Below are positions 1 through 12,772 of a DNA stretch of 64,000 nt, piece by piece. Source of the stretch: VRUE01 sp963764365. Lineage in GTDB: Bacteria > Actinomycetota > Thermoleophilia > Solirubrobacterales > 70-9. The DNA lies in NCBI GenBank assembly GCA_963764365.1, contig CAVXSI010000015.1:62001-126000 (forward strand), in the 5' to 3' direction. Under the pieces are notes generated by a model that worked only from the letters and a program-made list of their open reading frames with translations, was not told the DNA's origin and searched no databases. Position 1 is the first letter of the stretch, and every line of letters begins with the position of its first letter. A program made the translations under genes and the position numbers.

Positions 1-1990
1 CGTGCGAGCGGTTGCTCTTGTGCTTGCTTTCGCGTTCGGCGTCCTCTTCTTCCTTGATCTGTTCCCAGGCGTTGATCACGCTCGCCCAGATCAGCGCCGG
101 GTAGGTGCCGCCCTGGACCGGGCCGCCGTTGTAGAGGGTGGTCATCGGCGTCGTCGTGTCCGCGTAGCCGACCCAGACGCAGGCGGTCACTTCCTCCGTC
201 GCGCCGCAGAACCAGGCGTCGCCGCTTTCCTCGGTCGTCCCCGTCTTGCCCCACTGACCGGGCGCGCCGACGTTGGCGTTGGTGCCGGTTCCCTGCTGGA
301 CCACCGTTTCGAGGATGCTCTTCGCCTCCGTGGCGGTGCTTTCGGCGATCACCTGTTCGCGCAGCGGGTTGTTCTCGCCGCCCTTGATCGGGTGGCCTTC
401 GTCGCCGGTGACTTCGGTGTAGGCGACCGGGCTGTCGCCCGGTTCGGAGGCCAGGGTGCCGCTGACCAGACTCCCGTCGTTGGCGATCGTCGAGTAGGCG
501 TAGGCCCAGCCGAGCGGCGAGACGCCTTCGTGCAGGCCGCCGAGGACCATCGCCGGGTTGGTCGAGATCGCGCCCGAATAGCCCATCCTGTGGATCGTCG
601 CGGCGATCGAGCGGGTGCGGTCCTCGATCGTCTTCCCCTTCAATCCCTCCAGCGCCAGCTGCGAGTAGATCGTGTTGTCGGAGTAGGTGGTGGCGCAGAC
701 GATGTCGCAGGAGCCGAGGTAGGAGCCTTCGTCGTTGTGGACGACGAAGGTTTCCCGGCCGTGCTTGCCGAAGTGGAATTCCTGCGGGGCGGAGGCGTAG
801 GTCGTGTAGGGGGAGATCCCGTCTTCGAGCGCGGTCACCAGCTCGAACGGCTTGATCGACGAGCCCGGCTGCCGGCGCCCCTGCGTGGCGAGGTTGAACG
901 GCTTGGTCTGGAAGTCGGGCCCGCCGACCATCGCCTTGACGCCGGCGGTCTTGTTGTCGAGCACGACCACCGAGGCGGTCGGCGGGATCCCGCCGAGGTA
1001 GCTCCTGACCGATTCCTCCGCCGCGCCCTGCAGCCGCAGGTCGAGCGTCGACTTCACCTTCAGCCCGCCGAAGAAGGTCTTCGCGGCGCCGTAGCGTTCG
1101 ACCAGCTGCTGCCGCAGCCAGGCGGTGAAGTAGGGGGCTCGGGAGTCGAGGCGCGGCGGTTCGATGTCGGCCGGAGAGGGCAGCGCCTGCTTGGTCCCTT
1201 CCTCGTACTGGGTCTGCGTTATGTAGCCCTGTTCCTCCATCTTCAGCAGCACCACGTTGCGGCGGCCGAGGGCGTTTTCGGGGAAGTACTTGGGGTTGTA
1301 GGCGGTGGGCGAGTTGATGATCGCCGCCAGCAGCGCCGCCTCCCACGGCTCGAGCACCGCCGCGCAGGGTTCGGTCGGCGTGCCGCAACCGGGGTGCGCC
1401 TTGCCGAAATAGGTGCGGGCGGCGGCCTCGACCCCGTAGGCGCCTTCGCCGAAGTAGACGGTGTTCAGGTACTCGGTCAGGATCTTGTCCTTGCTCCAGT
1501 GCCGCTCCAGCCGGTAGGCGAGCGCCGCCTCACGGAACTTCTCGAAGACCGTGCGGCTTTCCTGGGCGGTGAGCGCCTCCTTGACGAACTGCTCGGTGAT
1601 CGTCGAGGCGCCCTGTTCGGCGCTCTGGCTGAGCACGTCCTTGATCAGCGCCCGGGCGATCCCGCGCAGGTCGACCCCTTCGTGTTCGTAGAAGCGCGAG
1701 TCCTCGATCGCGACCACCGCGTTCTTCACGTTGGGCGAGATCTGCCCCGAGCCGAGCAGGATCTTGTTCTGGTTGCTGGTCAGGGTGCCGACCGGCTCGC
1801 CGGTGGCGTCGAACACCTCGCTGTTCTTCGCCGCTTTGAACTGGGCGAAGTTGTAGATCGCCGGCAGATCCTGGGAGACGGCGGTCATCATCCCGAAGAC
1901 CGTCGAGACCAGTGCGAGGACGCCGAGGCCGAGCAGGACGAAGAGGATGCGCAGCTTCTTCAGGCGCGGCTTGGTGCGTTTGCCCGCCAA
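1..1990 (-). CDS. class A penicillin-binding protein (PBP1A-like), C-terminus beyond the left edge
   Basis: Bifunctional peptidoglycan glycosyltransferase/transpeptidase on the reverse strand. A basic N-terminus is followed by one membrane segment (about residues 12-35), so the enzyme is anchored with its domains outside the cell. The GT51 motif EDSRFYEHEG lies near residue 90. The transpeptidase motifs are SSIKPF (SxxK), SDN (SxN) and WGKTGTT (KTG). The C-terminal tail is charged and cut at base 1. No ATG is available near the start; the TTG at 1990 is chosen because an in-frame TAG lies just upstream. It is divergent from tyrS, with overlapping promoter elements. A long open frame on the opposite strand is a codon-bias shadow. 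Family assignment is firm; the start is less so. Confidence 0.9.
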   Translation of the reverse strand, partial: MAGKRTKPRLKKLRILFVLLGLGVLALVSTVFGMMTAVSQDLPAIYNFAQFKAAKNSEVFDATGEPVGTLTSNQNKILLGSGQISPNVKNAVVAIEDSRFYEHEGVDLRGIARALIKDVLSQSAEQGASTITEQFVKEALTAQESRTVFEKFREAALAYRLERHWSKDKILTEYLNTVYFGEGAYGVEAAARTYFGKAHPGCGTPTEPCAAVLEPWEAALLAAIINSPTAYNPKYFPENALGRRNVVLLKMEEQGYITQTQYEEGTKQALPSPADIEPPRLDSRAPYFTAWLRQQLVERYGAAKTFFGGLKVKSTLDLRLQGAAEESVRSYLGGIPPTASVVVLDNKTAGVKAMVGGPDFQTKPFNLATQGRRQPGSSIKPFELVTALEDGISPYTTYASAPQEFHFGKHGRETFVVHNDEGSYLGSCDIVCATTYSDNTIYSQLALEGLKGKTIEDRTRSIAATIHRMGYSGAISTNPAMVLGGLHEGVSPLGWAYAYSTIANDGSLVSGTLASEPGDSPVAYTEVTGDEGHPIKGGENNPLREQVIAESTATEAKSILETVVQQGTGTNANVGAPGQWGKTGTTEESGDAWFCGATEEVTACVWVGYADTTTPMTTLYNGGPVQGGTYPALIWASVINAWEQIKEEEDAERESKHKSNRSH

Positions 1991-2002
1991 GAGGAGGGCG
2001 GC

Positions 2003-2012
2003 AGTCTAGCAT
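2003..2012. promoter_or_regulatory. overlapping divergent -10 elements, PBP and tyrS
   Basis: On the + strand TAGCAT (2007-2012) lies 7 nt before the tyrS ATG, a spacing that predicts a leaderless mRNA. On the - strand TAGACT (2008 down to 2003) points toward the PBP start. The two hexamers overlap by two bases, so the two promoters probably cannot be occupied at once. Inferred from motif and spacing only. Confidence 0.5.
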
Positions 2013-2019
2013 TGCGTCG

Positions 2020-3185
2020 ATGCCGGATCTGACGCGCAACGCGGTCGAGGTGCTGCCCGAGGGGATCCTCGCGGCGCAGCTTGCCGAGGGCCGTCCGCTG
2101 CGGGTCAAGCTCGGGATCGACCCGACCACGGCCGACATCCACCTCGGCCACACGGTGGTGCTGGAGAAGCTGCGCGAGTTCCAGCAGGCCGGGCACACGG
2201 TGGTGCTGATCGTCGGCGACTTCACCGCCCGGGTCGGCGATCCGAGCGGGCGCTCGGCGCAGCGTCCCGTTCCCACGCCGGAGCAGATCGAGGCCAACGC
2301 GGCGACCTACCAGGAGCAGGCCTTCAAGCTGCTCGACCGCGAGCGAACCGAGGTCCGCTTCAACAGCGAGTGGCTGCGGATGGCACCGGAGCAGCTGCTC
2401 GGCCTGCTTGCCCAGACGACCGTGGCGCGGCTGCTCGAGCGCGACGACTTCCGCAAGCGGATGGCGGCGGGCGCGCCGGTGGCCGGCGGTCGAGCTGCTC
2501 TACCCGCTGCTGCAGGGCTACGACTCGGTCGCGGTCGAGGCCGACCTCGAGCTGGGGGGGACCGACCAGAAGTTCAACCTGCTGTTCGGCCGCGACGTGC
2601 AGGCCGCCTACGGCCAGCAAGCCCCAGTCGATCCTGACGATGCCGATCCTGGTCGGCGTCGACGGCGACGCAGAAGATGAGCAAGTCGCTCGGCAACTAC
2701 GTCGGGGTGACCGAGCCGCCGGAGGAGATGTTCGGCAAGCTGATGCGGCTGCCCGACGAGGCGATGCCCGAGTACTTCCGGCTGCTGCTCGGCGCAGAGC
2801 TGCCGGAGGCGCCGCCGAACGAGGCCAAGCGCGAGCTGGGGCGGCGGATCGTCGACCGCTTCCACGACAGCGCCGCGGCGACGGCGGCCGAGGCCGCACT
2901 TCGACCGCCTCTTCGTCCGCCACGAGGCGCCGGAGCAGATCGAGGAGGTCGCGCTCGAGCGCCTTCGGAGTGAGAACGGCGGCGCCGTCCACCTGCCGCG
3001 GCTGATGGCCGGACGCCTTCGAGATCAGCTCCAGCGAGGCCCGCCGCCTGCTCGAGCAGGGCGGCGTCAAGCTCGACGGGGAGCCGCTCGGCGGCGATCG
3101 GCTCGACCTCGATCCGGGCGACCTCGACGGCCGCGTCCTGCAGCTCGGCAAGCGCCGCTTCCGGCGCATCCGCGCCGGCGCCTGA
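2020..3185 (+). pseudogene. tyrS: tyrosyl-tRNA synthetase, broken by five single-base insertions
   Basis: Class I tyrosyl-tRNA synthetase, which charges tRNA-Tyr. The protein can be followed from ATG 2020 to TGA 3183-3185 only by changing frame five times, near 2485, 2620, 2670, 2894 and 3011. Each shift is what one extra base would produce. Recognisable pieces in order are the Rossmann part with HLGH, ELLYPLLQGYDSV, GGTDQKFNLLFGRD, SILTMPILVG, KMSKSLGN, and a C-terminal S4 domain (EARRLLEQGGVKLDGE). The KMSKS and HIGH-type motifs are intact, so the protein was functional recently. Because the gene is normally essential, sequencing or assembly error is as likely as true decay; a second tyrS elsewhere would favour decay. 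Confidence 0.85.
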
Positions 3186-3192
3186 GGGCCAC

Positions 3193-3221
3193 TAGGCAAA
3201 CCGCCGTCGCAGCGCTATACT
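3193..3221 (+). promoter_or_regulatory. candidate rRNA operon promoter
   Basis: TATACT at 3216-3221 is a good -10 hexamer. Seventeen bases upstream, TAGGCA at 3193-3198 matches four of six positions of the TTGACA consensus. It is the best sigma-70-type candidate between the tyrS stop and the 16S gene. The stretch 3222-3466 is the transcribed leader and holds no convincing gene. Confidence 0.4.
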
Positions 3222-3291
3222 CCCGCGTCCTTCTGGGATGGCCCTGTGCCCTCCCATGCGCGAAGGCGGCGAGTCCCGCCGCAGAGGCGCA

Positions 3292-3316
3292 GCGGTCTTT
3301 GAAAACTGAGCAGCGT
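3292..3316 (+). other. 16S rRNA processing stem, 5' arm
   Basis: This arm pairs with 5070-5094 downstream of the 16S gene, 23 of 25 positions matching in the reverse complement. The two arms bracket the 16S rRNA and form the long helix normally cut by RNase III during maturation. Confidence 0.8.
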
Positions 3317-3466
3317 GCACTCCGCAGGCCTACGGGTCTGTGGATTGTTTGAGCCCGATCCACTCGGCTCGTCAGCGTGCCGAGTGGTCTGATTTACCCG
3401 TCATGCCGGTCGTCGTACTTGTGTACCCGACGACCAGCCAGGCATGGCATCTCTCTGTAGAAGTAC

Positions 3467-5011
<1,545 letters not shown>

Positions 5012-5228
5012 CTAGGGAGATTTCTCTAGAACGTCGACCGGGCTCCCCGGTGGCTCTATGCCGCTGGGAACGCTGCTCAGTTTTGAGAGACCGCCGGCGG
5101 AAGGCCTTCGCCGCGTGTGCCTCGGTGGAGCTTGAAAACTGTACAAGGCCAATAATTGAGCCTGTCGCGAGACAGGCTATGGGTATTTAATTGACGATCC
5201 TTGCACGCATGTGTGAGGATCGCTCACC
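5012..5228 (+). other. 16S-23S spacer without tRNA genes
   Basis: The spacer is 217 nt. I looked for tRNA-Ile and tRNA-Ala, which often lie here, and found no cloverleaf or T-loop GTTCRANNC in a plausible setting. It contains the 3' arm of the 16S processing stem (5070-5094) and the 5' arm of the 23S stem (5124-5150). Confidence 0.75.
5124..5150 (+). other. 23S rRNA processing stem, 5' arm
   Basis: Reverse complement of 8241-8267 at 25 of 27 positions; the arms bracket the 23S rRNA. The run CTTGAAAACTG in this arm is echoed by TTTGAAAACTGAG in the 16S stem, so the two processing helices share sequence. Confidence 0.8.
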
Positions 5229-8226
<2,998 letters not shown>

Positions 8227-8285
8227 GATATTTACTCTTTGGTCTTGTGCAGTTTTCAAGCTCCACCGGGGCGTTCTCGCAAAGT

Positions 8286-8403
8286 TTCCGGTGGTGGATA
8301 GCGAGGGGGAAACACCTCTTCCCATTCCGAACAGAGCAGTTAAGCTCCTCAGCGCCGATGGTACTTGGAGGGCAACCTCCTGGGAGAGTAGGTCGCCGCC
8401 GGT
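8286..8403 (+). rRNA. rrf: 5S ribosomal RNA
   Basis: About 118 nt, with the conserved CCGAACAGAGCAGTTAAGC and GCGCCGATGGTA blocks. The terminal helix forms from CCGGTGG and the 3' CGCCGCCGG. It is followed directly by TTTTT, so the 3' end may double as an intrinsic terminator for the operon. Confidence 0.95.
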
Positions 8404-8553
8404 TTTTGAATTGCTGGAAGTGCATGGTTCCGATCCAGTCAGCCGCGGATGACACGCCTGGCGCGGCGCTGGGTCGGCACCCGCCCAGCTTCGCCAGTCG
8501 CGCCCCTGCGACTACCTGGACTCGAAACCAGTCGCTTCCAGCGATTCCCGAGA

Positions 8554-8754
8554 CTATGACTGGACCGAAAAGCGCCTGATCGCAGAGTTCCAGGCACCGG
8601 TGCTGCGCGGAAATCCAGGGCGATGGCGAGCCTCGCAGGACGGGGAGGAGGTCTCCACCGGCTCGAGGCCGTACTCGCCGAGGGTGGCGAAGTCGATCGT
8701 CAGGTCCACTGCGTTGGCCAGCTGGCCGCTGAGGTTCTTTCTCGTATCGAACAT
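8554..8754 (-). CDS. small hypothetical protein, 66 aa
   Basis: A short frame on the reverse strand starting MFDTRKNLSG, ten bases downstream of the alpha/beta hydrolase stop and in the same direction, so it could be its operon partner. No domain, signal peptide or membrane segment is evident and I do not recognise it. Codon use is less GC-biased in the third position than in the neighbours. It may be a chance frame. The stretch 8404-8553 between the 5S rRNA and this frame shows nothing else. Confidence 0.3.
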   Translation of the reverse strand: MFDTRKNLSGQLANAVDLTIDFATLGEYGLEPVETSSPSCEARHRPGFPRSTGAWNSAIRRFSVQS

Positions 8755-8764
8755 GGGTTCGACT

Positions 8765-9748
8765 CTACGAATGCCCTCGGACGGGTTCCCGATTCTGCAG
8801 GCGTTTTTGCAGTTCGTGCCTGGAAGGCATGGCGAAGGCGAGCACAAGGCGGGCCGTCTCGGCCGGCTTCTCGACGTTGGGGGAGTGGCCGGCGCCCTGG
8901 ATCAGCTTCGTCTTCGTGCCCGGGTAGATGCGCCGGTATTCGGCCAAGCGATCTGCCGGTTCATCGATGATCTGCTCCTCGGCGCCCATGATCACGAGGA
9001 GTGGCTTGCCGCTTTCGCGCATCCGATCTCCGAGGCCCTCTTCCTTGCTGTAGTCCTCCGAGTCGCGGGCCGACTTGTTGTAGGCGTCGTAGGTCATGCC
9101 GTTGACGTCTTCCACGAAGGCGTCTGGAACGTCGAAGCCGGGGGCGAAGGCGACCTCAAGGCCCTTGCGGGTGGCGAAGTCCGGCTTGATGCGCCAGAGC
9201 GCCTGGCCCACGACGGGGACGAAGACCGCCTTGGCCAGCAGGCCTAGATCGCCCTTTTCGTGCGTGGCTGCGGTGTCGATGATCACCACCCGGTTGACGA
9301 GCTTCGGCGAGCGTTCGGCGAGCGCGGTGGCCACGGTGCCGCCGAGCGAGTGGCCGACGACCTCGGCGTTGCTGACGCCCAGCCGTCCCAGCGCTTCGGC
9401 GACGAGGTCGGCCTGGTCGGGGATCGAGTAGCCGGAGGTCGGCTTTTCCGAGCCGCCGTGGCCGCGCAGATCGACGGCGATCACCCTGTGGTCGCCGTCG
9501 AGGCGCGGCATCATCCCGTCCCACCAGTCGATCGCGCAGGTGAAGCAATGGACGAGCACGATCGGCGGCGCGCTCCTCGGCCCGCGTTCGACCACCTCCA
9601 TTTCGCCACCGCGGAGCTTGAGGATTCGCCCGCCCGGGACGTCGACGGTCGCCGGCTTCGTTTCGTCGCCGGTGACGACTGCGTTGACCGCGAGCAGGAT
9701 CGCGATCGCCACGACGACGCCGATCAGGATCTGCCAGCCCCTCCTCAC
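8765..9748 (-). CDS. alpha/beta-fold hydrolase, membrane-anchored
   Basis: About 327 residues. The N-terminus is basic and then strongly hydrophobic (WQILIGVVVAIAILLAVNAV), an uncleaved anchor or signal sequence, so the enzyme probably acts at the cell surface. The fold is marked by VLVHCFTCAIDWW (oxyanion loop), DLRGHGGS, the nucleophile elbow GHSLGG, and a late GAGHSP histidine. The substrate cannot be told. Start: the GTG at 9748 lies exactly 7 nt after TAGGGT on the reverse strand, the leaderless spacing seen throughout the window. A longer reading into murA is a shadow. Confidence 0.85.
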   Translation of the reverse strand: MRRGWQILIGVVVAIAILLAVNAVVTGDETKPATVDVPGGRILKLRGGEMEVVERGPRSAPPIVLVHCFTCAIDWWDGMMPRLDGDHRVIAVDLRGHGGSEKPTSGYSIPDQADLVAEALGRLGVSNAEVVGHSLGGTVATALAERSPKLVNRVVIIDTAATHEKGDLGLLAKAVFVPVVGQALWRIKPDFATRKGLEVAFAPGFDVPDAFVEDVNGMTYDAYNKSARDSEDYSKEEGLGDRMRESGKPLLVIMGAEEQIIDEPADRLAEYRRIYPGTKTKLIQGAGHSPNVEKPAETARLVLAFAMPSRHELQKRLQNREPVRGHS

Positions 9749-9754
9749 GGCAGG

Positions 9755-9761
9755 TACCCTA
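9755..9761. promoter_or_regulatory. overlapping divergent -10 elements, hydrolase and murA
   Basis: TACCCTA serves both directions. Read on + it gives TACCCT (9755-9760), 10 nt before the murA ATG. Read on - it gives TAGGGT (9761 down to 9756), 7 nt before the hydrolase GTG. Confidence 0.5.
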
Positions 9762-9770
9762 GCCGGACAG

Positions 9771-11069
9771 ATGGAGAAATTCGTGATCGACGGAGGCGTG
9801 CCGCTCTCGGGCGAGCTGACGGCGGCCGGCAACAAGAACGCCGCGCTGCCGATCCTCGCCGCCTGCCTGCTGAGCGAGGAGGAGCTGCTGCTGCACCGGG
9901 TGCCGCGGATCCGCGACACGGAGGCGCAGATCGCGCTGCTCGAGCAGCTCGGGGTGGAGGCGGTCTGGACGGCCGACAACAGCCTGCGACTGTGTGCGAA
10001 GGGCGTTACCGAGGTGGCCGTCGACGAGGACCTCTCCGACAGGATCCGCGCTTCCTTCCTGCTCGCCGGGCCGCTGCTGGCGCGCTTCGGTGAGGCGCGG
10101 ATGCCGCCGCCCGGCGGCGACTTCATCGGCCGCCGTCGCCTCGACGCCCACCTCGATGCCTTCGCCGACCTCGGCGCCCGCGTCGAGGGCGACCGCTGGA
10201 TCGAGCTGACCGCGCCGCAGGGCGGGCTCCGGGCCTGCGAGATCTTCATGGACGAGCCCTCGGTTATGGGGACCGAGAACGCGCTGATGGCGGCGGCGCT
10301 GACGCCGGGGGAGACGACGATCTCCAACGCCGCCTGCGAGCCGCACGTCCAGGATCTCGCCCGGCTGCTGAGCGCGATGGGGGCCGAGGTCGGTGGGATC
10401 GGCTCCAACGTGATGACGGTCCACGGGCGCGACCGGCTCGGCGGCGCCGAGCACACGATTTCCGCCGACCACATCGAGGTCGGCAGCTTCATGGCGCTGG
10501 CTGCCGCGACCGGTGGCGAGCTGCGGGTCCGCGACGCCGAGCCGGCCGATTTGCTGATGGTGCGCCGCCAGCTGCGCCGGCTCGGCCTCGACTCGCGAAT
10601 CGACGGCTGCGACGTGATCGTCCCGCCCGAGCAGCGGCTGCGGATCAAGGCCGACGTCGGCGACGCGATCCCGAAGATCGAGGACGGGCCCTGGCCCGCC
10701 TTCCCGGCCGACCTCACCTCGATCGCCCTGGCGCTCGCCACGCAGGCGGACGGCGAGGTGCTGATTTTCGAGAAGATGTTCGAGAACCGCCTCTTCTTCG
10801 TCGACAAGCTGGTCGCGATGGGCGCTCGGATCACGCTCTGCGACCCCCACCGGGCAATCGTCAGCGGTCCGAGCCGGCTTCATGGCGAACGCGTCGAGAG
10901 CCCCGACATCCGCGCCGGCATGGCGATGCTCATCGCCGCCCTGGCCGCGGACGGGGTCTCGGAGATCGGCAACATCCGCCAGATCGACCGCGGCTACGAG
11001 GCGATCGACGAGCGCCTTCGCGGCCTCGGTGCGCGGATTGAACGGGTCTCTGCGGAGATCCCCGCCTAG
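9771..11069 (+). CDS. murA: UDP-N-acetylglucosamine 1-carboxyvinyltransferase with active-site Asp
   Basis: First committed step of peptidoglycan synthesis: transfer of enolpyruvate from PEP to UDP-GlcNAc in the cytoplasm. The 432-residue length is normal. Conserved pieces include GNKNAALPILAA with the catalytic Lys region near residue 22, FPADLTS, and HIDRGYE-type QIDRGYEAIDERLRGLGA near the C-terminus. The loop that usually reads GGCxIG reads GGDFIG, placing Asp at residue 117 (codon 10119-10121) where most bacteria have the fosfomycin-reactive Cys. Mycobacterial MurA has the same change. It is the first gene of a + strand run leading into the histidine cluster. Assignment as the main MurA rather than a paralogue is likely but unproven. 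Confidence 0.92.
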   Translation: MEKFVIDGGVPLSGELTAAGNKNAALPILAACLLSEEELLLHRVPRIRDTEAQIALLEQLGVEAVWTADNSLRLCAKGVTEVAVDEDLSDRIRASFLLAGPLLARFGEARMPPPGGDFIGRRRLDAHLDAFADLGARVEGDRWIELTAPQGGLRACEIFMDEPSVMGTENALMAAALTPGETTISNAACEPHVQDLARLLSAMGAEVGGIGSNVMTVHGRDRLGGAEHTISADHIEVGSFMALAAATGGELRVRDAEPADLLMVRRQLRRLGLDSRIDGCDVIVPPEQRLRIKADVGDAIPKIEDGPWPAFPADLTSIALALATQADGEVLIFEKMFENRLFFVDKLVAMGARITLCDPHRAIVSGPSRLHGERVESPDIRAGMAMLIAALAADGVSEIGNIRQIDRGYEAIDERLRGLGARIERVSAEIPA

Positions 11070-11092
11070 CAGGGCTTCTTCGCCCGCTCTCG

Positions 11093-11098
11093 TAAGGT
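11093..11098 (+). promoter_or_regulatory. leaderless -10 element of hisZ
   Basis: TAAGGT, then seven bases, then the hisZ ATG at 11106. It suggests that the histidine genes have their own promoter and are not simply read through from murA. Confidence 0.5.
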
Positions 11099-11105
11099 CC
11101 GACCG

Positions 11106-12095
11106 ATGATCCACCCGATCCCCCCAGGGACGCGCGACATCCTTCCCGACGAGATGCGGGAGCTGCGCCGCCTGCACCGGGACCTGGTCGAGGTGTTCGA
11201 GGCGCGCGGCTACGGCGAGGTCTCGACCCCCGCGATCGAGTACGACGAGGTGCTCGCCCGTGGCGACGGCCGCACCGCCGACTCCGCCTACCGCTTCTTC
11301 GACGAGCGCGGGGACCTGCTGGCGCTGCGCTCCGACATGACGATCCCGATCGCCCGCCTGGTCGCCTCGCGCTACGCCGGCGCGGAGCCACCGCTGCGCC
11401 TCTGCTACCTCGCCAACGCCTACCGGGCGGTGCGGCCGCAGCGCGGCCAGATGCGCGAGTTCGCGCAGGCCGGGGTGGAGCTGATCGGGGCGCCGGCGCC
11501 GCAGGGGACCGCCGAGGTGATCGAGGTGCTGGAGGCCGCGCTCGACGCGACCGGGCTCGAGCGGGCGGTGATCGGGCTCGGTGACGCCGACCTCTACCGG
11601 CAGCTGCTCAGTGACTTCGGCGTCGGGGAGGCGGCGCGCGACTCGATCCTCGAGCGGCTGGCGACGCACGACCTGGTCGGCGTCGAGCTGGAGCTCTCCC
11701 AAGCGGGGATCGGCGATGAGCAGGTCGCCACCTGCGTCGCCCTCTCGCAGCTGCGGGGCGGCCGCGAGGCGCTGGAGGAGGCGCGCTCGATCGGCGGCGC
11801 GGCGGTCGAGCGGTCGACCGCACGGCTCGACGCGACCCTGGAGGAGCTGGAGCGGCGCGGCGCGGCCGATCGGGTTCAGGTCGACCTCGGCCTGCTGCGC
11901 GACCTCGGCTACTACAGCGGCGCGATCCTCGAGGTCTATGACCCGGCGCTGGGCCACGTGCTCGGCGGCGGCGGCCGCTACGACGGCCTGATGAGGCGCT
12001 TCGGCGTCGACCTGCCGGCGGCCGGCTTCGCCCTCTACCTGGAGCGCGTCCACGTCGCTCAGATGGAGGAGGCACGAAGGGGTGGGAACGCGTGA
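11106..12095 (+). CDS. hisZ: ATP phosphoribosyltransferase regulatory subunit
   Basis: Histidyl-tRNA-synthetase-like protein lacking aminoacylation; it binds the short HisG and confers catalysis and histidine feedback. The length of 329 residues suits HisZ, not HisS. Class II features include PPGTRDILP near the N-terminus, FFDERGDLLALRSDMTIPIAR (motif 2 region, residues about 63-83) and GGGGRYDGL (motif 3). The anticodon-binding domain of HisS is absent. The stop overlaps the hisG GTG by four bases, and the pairing with a short HisG next door makes the call firm. Confidence 0.92.
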   Translation: MIHPIPPGTRDILPDEMRELRRLHRDLVEVFEARGYGEVSTPAIEYDEVLARGDGRTADSAYRFFDERGDLLALRSDMTIPIARLVASRYAGAEPPLRLCYLANAYRAVRPQRGQMREFAQAGVELIGAPAPQGTAEVIEVLEAALDATGLERAVIGLGDADLYRQLLSDFGVGEAARDSILERLATHDLVGVELELSQAGIGDEQVATCVALSQLRGGREALEEARSIGGAAVERSTARLDATLEELERRGAADRVQVDLGLLRDLGYYSGAILEVYDPALGHVLGGGGRYDGLMRRFGVDLPAAGFALYLERVHVAQMEEARRGGNA

Positions 12096-12772
12096 ACGTC
12101 GAGGTCGCAGGCCCCGTCCAGGCGAAGACCGACGGTCCGCTGAAGCTCGCCGTGCCGCGCGGTGCCCTGTTCGGGGAAACCCTCGACCTGCTCGACGCCG
12201 CCGGCGTCGACACGGCTGCCGTGCGGGGCGAGTCGCGGGCGCTGATCTTCCCGGGCGAGAAGCTGAGCCTGGTGACGATGCGGCCCTCCGACGTGCCGAC
12301 CTACGTCGAGGCCGGCGCCGCCGACGTCGGCATCACCGGCAAGGACGTGCTGCTCGAGCAGGCCGACCGGATGGTCTACGAGCTGCTCGACCTCGGCTAC
12401 GGGCGCTGCCGCATGGTGCTCGCCGGTCGCAGGGGCGACGCCAGCCTCGGCGAGTCGCAGCGCCGGCTCGGGATGATGCGGATCGCGACCAAGTACCCGC
12501 GGATCGCCGAACGCCACTTCGAGGCGAGTGGCCGCCAGATCGAGGCGATCGAGGTCAAGGGCTCGGTCGAGCTGGCTCCCCTGATCGGCCTCGCCGACGG
12601 CATCGTCGACCTGGTCGCGACCGGCCGCACGCTGGAGGAGAACGAGCTCGAGGTGCGCGAGGAGATCGTCGAGTGCACCGCCCGCTTCGTCGCCAACCGG
12701 GTTGCGCACAAGCTGCGGGCCGCGGAGGTGGACGAGCTGACCGGGCGGCTGCGGGAGGCGGCGGGGGGATGA
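12092..12772 (+). CDS. hisG: ATP phosphoribosyltransferase, short form
   Basis: First step of histidine synthesis: ATP plus PRPP to phosphoribosyl-ATP. At 226 residues it lacks the C-terminal ACT-like domain of long HisG, so it needs HisZ. KLAVPRGALF at the start of the fold and DVGITGKDVLLE (about residues 76-87) are characteristic. The second half has LADGIVDLVATGRTLEENEL, the usual PRPP-binding end. The GTG start overlaps the hisZ stop and its own stop overlaps hisD, indicating translational coupling. Confidence 0.94.
   Translation: MNVEVAGPVQAKTDGPLKLAVPRGALFGETLDLLDAAGVDTAAVRGESRALIFPGEKLSLVTMRPSDVPTYVEAGAADVGITGKDVLLEQADRMVYELLDLGYGRCRMVLAGRRGDASLGESQRRLGMMRIATKYPRIAERHFEASGRQIEAIEVKGSVELAPLIGLADGIVDLVATGRTLEENELEVREEIVECTARFVANRVAHKLRAAEVDELTGRLREAAGG

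Noticed and set aside
2..2032. A 676-codon open frame on the + strand
   Set aside because: It is antisense to the penicillin-binding protein, whose motifs are all readable on the other strand. Long antisense frames are a by-product of the GC codon bias.
5012..5228. Possible tRNA genes in the 16S-23S spacer
   Set aside because: No acceptor stem with CCA and no T-loop in the right spacing. The visible inverted repeats are the rRNA processing stems.
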